The notes under the pieces were generated by a model, which worked only from the letters and a program-made list of their open reading frames with translations, was not told the DNA's origin and ran no database searches. Positions 7,191 to 10,819 of a DNA stretch of 10,819 nt are shown piece by piece (the first letter of the stretch is position 1; each line of letters begins with the position of its first letter). The position numbers and the translations under genes are program-made. Source of the DNA: Helicobacteraceae bacterium. Its GTDB lineage: Bacteria > Campylobacterota > Campylobacteria > Campylobacterales > Sulfurimonadaceae. Location of the stretch: the NCBI GenBank assembly GCA_027057185.1, contig JALUJE010000126.1, forward strand, positions 1-10,819, written 5' to 3'.

Positions 7191-8233
7191 ATGATATTAC
7201 CAATATCCGACTAAAGGAGTCTTCGACTATTAAAGAAGCTTTGGCCATTATTGACAGTGGTGCGGTAAAAATTGCTGTAGTGGTTGATGAGGACAATACC
7301 TTGTTGGGGACGTTGACGGATGGAGATATTCGGCGTGCCATTCTCAAGGGTAAAGGTATTGACGATACCATTGAGGCGATCTATTTTACGTCACCTACCG
7401 TGGTGAGTGTGAATGCAAGCAAAGAGGAAGTTATTAACATCTGTACGGCTAAAAAGATCCATCAGGTTCCTATTGTCGATGAGCATTTTAAGGTTGTAGG
7501 TATTGATCTTCTTGATGAACTGCTCAAACCCAAAATTCGAACCAATTCGGTGGTGTTGATGGTAGGGGGGTTGGGTACCCGACTTCGACCCCTGACTCAA
7601 ACCACTCCCAAACCGATGCTTCATGTCGGTGGTAGACCAATTTTACAGACCATTGTCGAGAAATTTGTTGCATACGGATTTGTCAATATTGTAATGTGTG
7701 TGGGTTATAAATCTAATATTATTCAAGATTATTTTGGTGATGGTACACAATTTGGTGCCAACATCGAGTATGTTGTGGAGCAAAAACGTATGGGAACTGC
7801 CGGTGCTCTGAGTCTACTGCACAACAGACCTCGGGAACCTTTTTTTGTGATGAATGGAGACCTGCTTACTAACGTCAATTTTGAACACCTTTTGGAGTTT
7901 CATGAGAGTAACCGCGCCATAGCCAGCATGTGTGTACGTGAGTACGATTTTCAAGTTCCCTATGGTGTTGTCAGTATTGAGGAGGGAAATATTCTCTCAA
8001 TAGAGGAAAAACCCATTCATAAATTTTTTGTCAGTGCCGGTATTTACATGTTGGATCCAGAGTGCATTGATCGGATTCCCAATGATGAATTTTATGATAT
8101 GCCGACACTATTTGAGGTATTGATTGCAGAACAAAAAAAGAGTGTCTCCTTCCCACTTCGAGAATATTGGCTTGATATTGGGCGCATTGAGGAGTATGAA
8201 AAAGCCAATGCCGAGTATCATAAAGTTTTCTGA
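7187..8233 (+). CDS. ptmE: CBS-domain nucleotidyltransferase PtmE (glucosamine-1-phosphate guanylyltransferase-like)
   Basis: This 348-residue protein has two parts. Tandem CBS domains occupy about residues 6-58 and 68-115; the first ends in GTLTDGDIRRAIL, typical of CBS motifs that bind adenine nucleotides and so may sense energy state. A sugar-1-phosphate nucleotidyltransferase domain covers about 121-348, with the signature GGLGTRLRPLT (127-137), the lysine-containing PKPML (141-145) and the metal-binding Asp225 in MNGDLLT. In Campylobacter jejuni, PtmE (Cj1329) transfers GMP to glucosamine-1-phosphate and so starts a GDP-linked legionaminic acid route. The enzymes that feed it there (PtmF, PtmA, PgmL) are not in this window. 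The start overlaps the legG stop by four bases (ATGA). Membership of the family is clear. The guanylyl specificity is inferred from the Campylobacter homologue and the leg context. Confidence 0.88.
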   Translation: MNDITNIRLKESSTIKEALAIIDSGAVKIAVVVDEDNTLLGTLTDGDIRRAILKGKGIDDTIEAIYFTSPTVVSVNASKEEVINICTAKKIHQVPIVDEHFKVVGIDLLDELLKPKIRTNSVVLMVGGLGTRLRPLTQTTPKPMLHVGGRPILQTIVEKFVAYGFVNIVMCVGYKSNIIQDYFGDGTQFGANIEYVVEQKRMGTAGALSLLHNRPREPFFVMNGDLLTNVNFEHLLEFHESNRAIASMCVREYDFQVPYGVVSIEEGNILSIEEKPIHKFFVSAGIYMLDPECIDRIPNDEFYDMPTLFEVLIAEQKKSVSFPLREYWLDIGRIEEYEKANAEYHKVF

Positions 8234-8931
8234 TGTATAAAGGCAAATCCTTTTTCGCTTTGATTCCCGCACGTGGTGGGAGTAAACGTTTACCGAAAAA
8301 AAATCTTTTAGAACTCGGTGGTAAACCGCTGCTTGCTTGGACCATTGAAGCCGGACTGAAAAGTCACTATATTGATGCGGTATGTGTTAGCAGTGATGAT
8401 GATGCCATATTGACGTTGGCAGAGGGATATGGTATTGATACCATCAGGCGACCGGAATGTTTGGCGGGTGATACCATTGATACATTTGATGTGGTTGCCC
8501 ATGCCTTGGAGCAGTCTGCTATGCAGTATGATTATATTGTACTGTTGCAGCCGACCTCACCACTGCGTGAAGCACATCACATTGATGCGGCGATTGAACA
8601 GTTACACCGACACGGTGCTGATGCGGTTGTGTCGGTATGTGAAATGGAACACTCTCCACTATGGAGCAATACCTTGCCTGAAAATGACAGTATGGAAGGG
8701 TTTTTGGACGAGAGGTTTTCTCACAGACGTTCGCAGGAGTTGCCGACTTATTACCGACTCAATGGTGCTATCTATATTTGCAATACCGTACAACTTTTGC
8801 AGCAGAAGCGTTTTCTCATTGCGCGCAATATTGTTGCTTACCGAATGTCTCGAAAGGTCTCTGTTGATATTGATGAGGCGTTGGACTTTCAGTTTGCCGA
8901 ATTTTTACTTCAGACTTCGACTACAGTTTAG
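8233..8931 (+). CDS. legF: CMP-legionaminic acid synthetase, NeuA/LegF family cytidylyltransferase
   Basis: This 232-residue cytoplasmic enzyme should join CTP to legionaminic acid and release pyrophosphate, giving the donor for glycosyltransferases. The nucleotide-binding loop IPARGGSKRLPKKN (11-24) and LLQPTSPLR (104-112) are textbook NeuA motifs. VDIDEALDF near the C-terminus (211-219) carries the two aspartates (212, 214) that bind magnesium. Length fits the single-domain form without an esterase extension. The start overlaps the ptmE stop by one base (TGATG). Its stop codon overlaps the stop of the convergent exosortase-associated gene by four bases, and no terminator separates the two operons. 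Pseudaminate (PseF) or sialate cytidylyltransferases are close relatives; the operon decides for LegF. Confidence 0.92.
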   Translation: MYKGKSFFALIPARGGSKRLPKKNLLELGGKPLLAWTIEAGLKSHYIDAVCVSSDDDAILTLAEGYGIDTIRRPECLAGDTIDTFDVVAHALEQSAMQYDYIVLLQPTSPLREAHHIDAAIEQLHRHGADAVVSVCEMEHSPLWSNTLPENDSMEGFLDERFSHRRSQELPTYYRLNGAIYICNTVQLLQQKRFLIARNIVAYRMSRKVSVDIDEALDFQFAEFLLQTSTTV

Positions 8932-9569
8932 GCAGTATTGACTCCTTTTTTTTCGGAGGATTCTTTAATTTGTTGAAGCTGCCACCAGACAAAAATGGCG
9001 AGTAAAAAAGGTTCAAAACGGGCCGCATAGCTGTTGAGTAAAGAGGCTGTATTGAAAATAAACTCTTTAGGAAGATAGAAACGATTAAGATAAAAGTGCA
9101 TCAACGATGAACTTTCGGCAGACTGGATGAGTGTGGAGAGTGCAATAGCATAGAGGGTGACACAATGCAAAAGAAACAGTAGTAACATACTTTTTGCAAT
9201 TAAGGCAACTTTTTTTGGACGGGGTGCACGAAAGGAGAAGGCCAAGGCAAGCAGTAATGAGAGGGTCATGGGGACATTGAACGTGATCGAGCTAGTGTCC
9301 AGCATGATATTGGCATCAATGACACGGAGTTGATTTCGAAAATCCTTAATGGGTGTGCTGTTTCGAATATGAAACTGAATCTCTGAACCGTTAATATTGG
9401 TTTGGGTAATATTTAGCTCATATTTGAGCGCGGCTATGTGAAAGACAATATTGCTTAGGGCATGGTTGTACGCATTGTTTATCTGAAGCCATAAGGGCAA
9501 TACGAGTGAAAAGCTCACCAGAAAGTAGAGAAAAATAGCGAAAATCTTATTGTGAAGCAGCTGTTTCAT
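8928..9569 (-). CDS. Exosortase H-associated membrane protein
   Basis: This 213-residue protein begins with a transmembrane segment (about residues 9-31). A soluble, presumably periplasmic stretch of about 80 residues follows, then a membrane domain with roughly three or four more helices (LSLLLALAF; the long hydrophobic run around SMLLLFLLHCVTLYAIALS; and FLLAIFVWW near the end) and a charged tail SSEKKG. The layout matches the poorly described membrane protein that often accompanies XrtH exosortases, and its position right after the exosortase gene supports this. Its biochemical role is unknown; it may assist the sortase or a later step. The start is placed at ATG 9569, which overlaps the exosortase gene by 23 bases. 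An ATG at 9578 adds three residues, and an upstream ATG at 9617 would add 16 residues of poor character. No clear ribosome-binding site is seen, so re-initiation is likely. Confidence 0.72.
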   Translation of the reverse strand: MKQLLHNKIFAIFLYFLVSFSLVLPLWLQINNAYNHALSNIVFHIAALKYELNITQTNINGSEIQFHIRNSTPIKDFRNQLRVIDANIMLDTSSITFNVPMTLSLLLALAFSFRAPRPKKVALIAKSMLLLFLLHCVTLYAIALSTLIQSAESSSLMHFYLNRFYLPKEFIFNTASLLNSYAARFEPFLLAIFVWWQLQQIKESSEKKGVNTA

Positions 9570-10056
9570 CGGTGACATACTGTAAATAGAGAAGAAATAC
9601 GACAAAGGCAATAACAATCATAATACTTTGAGTGATGTACTCATGCATCAGATCAAATATATTTCGGTGATATTCCAAAACCCATGCCAGTAGCGCAATG
9701 CGCATGAGGTTAAAAACCTGGAGTAGAGTTGCGCCAAAAATAATACCCCATATCCGCCGGTTCCATGGTGCCGGAAAGGCAAGTACGGCAGCACAGTAGA
9801 GTAAAATAGCTTCTAAGCCGTTGCAACCGAATTTGACTTCCATGATTGCACTATCAAGGTGTAAGAACGCGCCCTCCGCAGTGACATTAATACCTAAGAG
9901 TTCAATGAGATGGGTACTAAGCCAAACGACGCTTCCGGTATATAAAGCATCAAGATTCAAAAAATTCTTTGCGCCCTCATACTCCATAATCATGAAAGCA
10001 AGCAGCATGTAGACAATATACAAGAGAATAAATTTTTTAATAGAATTATGTGCCAT
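9547..10056 (-). CDS. xrtH: Exosortase, XrtH type
   Basis: This 169-residue integral membrane protein should act as a transpeptidase that recognises and cleaves C-terminal sorting signals at the outer face of the inner membrane. The three invariant catalytic residues are visible: Cys78 in FGCNGLEA, Arg119 in NLMRIALL and His138 in FDLMHEY. Between them lies AAVLAFPAPWNRR (89-101), followed by GATLLQVFNLMRI. This pattern and the short length fit XrtH, the class normally paired with IPTLxxWG-CTERM proteins, better than the longer EpsH-type exosortases. Helices lie near 9-25, 80-97, 103-127 and 141-158. The gene starts one base after the stop of the candidate substrate gene and has no obvious Shine-Dalgarno, so translation is probably coupled. 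The class assignment rests on remembered family motifs, not a profile search. Confidence 0.87.
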   Translation of the reverse strand: MAHNSIKKFILLYIVYMLLAFMIMEYEGAKNFLNLDALYTGSVVWLSTHLIELLGINVTAEGAFLHLDSAIMEVKFGCNGLEAILLYCAAVLAFPAPWNRRIWGIIFGATLLQVFNLMRIALLAWVLEYHRNIFDLMHEYITQSIMIVIAFVVFLLYLQYVTDETAASQ

Positions 10057-10057
10057 A

Positions 10058-10627
10058 TTAGAGAGGTCGTGGCTTGTGTATGTAGTGTAATGACAACCAA
10101 AATAACATCAGTACCAACAAGAAGGATGCGGCATCAACGAAGAGGGGCACGGCGACTGCACCGAGCTGAATATTGTCATATAGAGTGATATATGCAAACT
10201 GAACACGTGTTGCCACACCCTCAAAAGGAATAACAATATGCTCCCACGCATTGGGAACACCGGGAGTGGGCGGCAGTGTTACCGAGGCTAAAACCGTACC
10301 TTCTGCATCATAAATTACAATAGGAGAGCTGTTTTTTGCGGAATAGAAAAAAGACAGTGCATCGCTAAAGCCTGAAGGTTTGTACATGTAAAACGGTGAG
10401 GTCAGTGAAAAAATAATGGTTTGAGAAGAAGGTTCGTTAGAGAATTCATGATCGGTATGATTGTAAGCACCGACATTGCTTTCAAAAGTTACGCCATAAG
10501 TAGACTCATAATAATCGGCGACGGGTGAGGGTGTAGCGTGTATACCATCAAAATTAAGCAGTACTGCAGAACTCTGTGTTTGGAGTAATGTAAAAAAAAA
10601 TATATATGATATCAGTAATGGTTTCAT
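10058..10627 (-). CDS. Secreted protein with variant C-terminal sorting signal, candidate exosortase substrate
   Basis: The 189-residue product starts with a signal peptide (about 1-21, ending QTQSSA). A soluble domain of about 135 residues, rich in beta-strand-like sequence, follows: FDGI, YYESTYGVTFES and later LYDNIQLG. These phrases are common in PEP-CTERM surface proteins of unknown function. The end is a tripartite sorting-signal shape: VPLF (160-163), a hydrophobic helix (about 165-181) and the short tail HYIHKPRPL with one Lys, one Arg and two His. Only the proline of the IPTLxxWG signal is matched, and no Trp-Gly is present. With the exosortase one base downstream, I infer that this is its dedicated substrate. 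A single leftover transmembrane anchor is the alternative. The function of the secreted domain is unknown. A run of nine T bases (coding strand) lies within the signal-peptide codons. Confidence 0.75.
   Translation of the reverse strand: MKPLLISYIFFFTLLQTQSSAVLLNFDGIHATPSPVADYYESTYGVTFESNVGAYNHTDHEFSNEPSSQTIIFSLTSPFYMYKPSGFSDALSFFYSAKNSSPIVIYDAEGTVLASVTLPPTPGVPNAWEHIVIPFEGVATRVQFAYITLYDNIQLGAVAVPLFVDAASFLLVLMLFWLSLHYIHKPRPL
10592..10600 (-). repeat. Nine-base T homopolymer in the signal-peptide codons of the sorted protein
   Basis: Nine consecutive A on the + strand (T on the coding strand) encode three Phe codons plus flanks in the hydrophobic core of the signal peptide, about codons 10-12. 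A one-base slip would frameshift the protein near its start. The tract is seen directly; phase variation is inference. Confidence 0.6.
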
Positions 10628-10663
10628 GTATGCCAGTTTCGTGAATTTATATGGTTATGTTTG

Positions 10664-10669
10664 ATTATA
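10664..10669 (-). promoter_or_regulatory. Candidate -10 element for the exosortase operon
   Basis: On the - strand a perfect TATAAT lies 36 bases before the ATG at 10627, within a T/A-rich run and preceded by seven T bases. This would give an untranslated leader of about 30 bases. No convincing -35 hexamer stands at the expected distance, which is common in Campylobacterota. It would drive the substrate, exosortase and associated-protein genes as one transcript. Confidence 0.45.
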
Positions 10670-10686
10670 ATAAAAAAAGCGTTACT

Positions 10687-10720
10687 GCTCTCTTAATGAG
10701 GGCTTATTTTTCTTTTTTTT
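10687..10720 (+). terminator. Hairpin plus T-tract, terminator-like on the + strand
   Basis: GCTCTC-TTAAT-GAGGGC (10687-10703) can form a six-pair stem with one G-U wobble. It is followed at once by TTATTTTTCTTTTTTTT on the + strand. No + strand gene precedes it closely. On the - strand it lies directly after the stop of the right-edge gene, but the T-run there (10672-10678) begins eight bases beyond the stem. The T-tract is also the lysine-coding end of that gene, so its composition may have another cause. Confidence 0.3.
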
Positions 10721-10819
10721 GCCGAAGTATAAAAAAAAACAGTACTAAAATACCAAGTAACACCAGAAGTTTGGTGCCCTCTGTCGAAAAGTCATCCATC
10801 AATTGCTCCGATAATATAT
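10704..10819 (-). CDS. C-terminal membrane anchor of a truncated protein, or a 31-residue small membrane protein
   Basis: This - strand frame is open to the window edge and ends with TAA at 10704-10706. The visible 37 codons finish with one hydrophobic segment (KLLVLLGILVLFFFIL) followed by RQKKEK. An in-frame ATG at 10799 has GGAG six bases upstream, which would give a free-standing 31-residue single-pass protein beginning MDDFSTEGTK. The open frame upstream makes the tail of a longer protein equally possible. Helix plus basic tail is also the shape of an exosortase sorting signal, and the exosortase operon is the next thing downstream, but no proline motif is visible before the helix. It is followed by the hairpin at 10687-10703. 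Function unknown; a real coding frame is likely but not certain. Confidence 0.5.
   Translation of the reverse strand, partial: ILSEQLMDDFSTEGTKLLVLLGILVLFFFILRQKKEK
10806..10809 (-). promoter_or_regulatory. Possible ribosome-binding site for the small right-edge frame
   Basis: GGAG on the - strand stands six bases before the in-frame ATG at 10799. It would support a 31-residue protein if translation starts there; it may be chance within a longer coding frame. Confidence 0.35.

Noticed and set aside
8296..8303. A8 homopolymer in legF as a phase-variation site
   Set aside because: It encodes the invariant Pro-Lys-Lys-Asn part of the NeuA nucleotide-binding loop, so codon constraint explains it.
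8429..8941. 170-codon + strand frame over legF
   Set aside because: Out-of-frame shadow of legF, which carries all NeuA motifs; the shadow product is Cys/Arg/Leu-rich without domain features.
8941..8962. CTCC / GGAG inverted repeat with a T8 loop between the convergent operons, considered as a terminator
   Set aside because: The stem is only four pairs, no T-run follows on either strand at the right place, and it lies inside the exosortase-associated coding region (lysine codons).
1..10819. CRISPR arrays, tRNA/rRNA genes, insertion sequences or attachment sites
   Set aside because: No regularly spaced repeats, cloverleaf or rRNA-like stretches, transposase frames or terminal inverted repeats were seen on reading both strands.

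Overview
The window looks like a chromosomal stretch from a free-living member of the Campylobacterota (Sulfurimonas/Sulfurovum-like). This is an inference from the moderate AT bias, the tightly overlapping genes, and the resemblance of the HIT and nonulosonate proteins to Campylobacterota versions as I remember them; no database was searched. Coding density is near total: ten genes on the + strand, then four on the - strand (one cut by the window edge), with no gene-free stretch above about 80 bases.

Positions 1-1580 hold the end of a TRAP transporter: the C-terminal part of the small subunit (DctQ) and the complete large subunit (DctM). Nine bases later comes a HIT-family nucleotide hydrolase/phosphorylase (1590-2090).

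Positions 2143-8931 are a seven-gene operon for a legionaminic-acid-type nonulosonate: NDP-GlcNAc 4,6-dehydratase, LegC aminotransferase, PglD-like acetyltransferase, LegG (NeuC-like hydrolysing epimerase), LegI (NeuB-like synthase), the CBS-nucleotidyltransferase PtmE, and LegF (CMP-nonulosonate synthetase). All six internal junctions overlap by 1 or 4 bases, so translation is probably coupled throughout. Together the enzymes can take a nucleotide-linked GlcNAc to CMP-Leg5Ac7Ac, a donor for glycosylating flagellin, LPS or capsule. No glycosyltransferase is in view. The dehydratase belongs to the long FlaA1/WbpM class with a Ser-Met-Lys triad, a class best known for UDP-sugars. PtmE is the enzyme that in Campylobacter jejuni makes the GDP-linked precursor. 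The nucleotide carrier is therefore an open question.

Positions 8928-10627, on the - strand and meeting the leg operon tail to tail with a 4-base overlap, form a compact exosortase module. In transcription order it encodes a secreted protein with an N-terminal signal peptide and a C-terminal membrane anchor; an exosortase of the XrtH type with Cys-Arg-His catalytic residues; and an XrtH-associated membrane protein. The neighbouring candidate substrate ends with a VPLF-type signal rather than the IPTLxxWG signal normally linked to XrtH, which is the most notable point in the window.

At the right edge (10704-10819, - strand) a reading frame ends in one transmembrane segment and a short lysine/arginine-rich tail. 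It is either the C-terminus of a larger protein or a 31-residue small membrane protein with its own ribosome-binding site.
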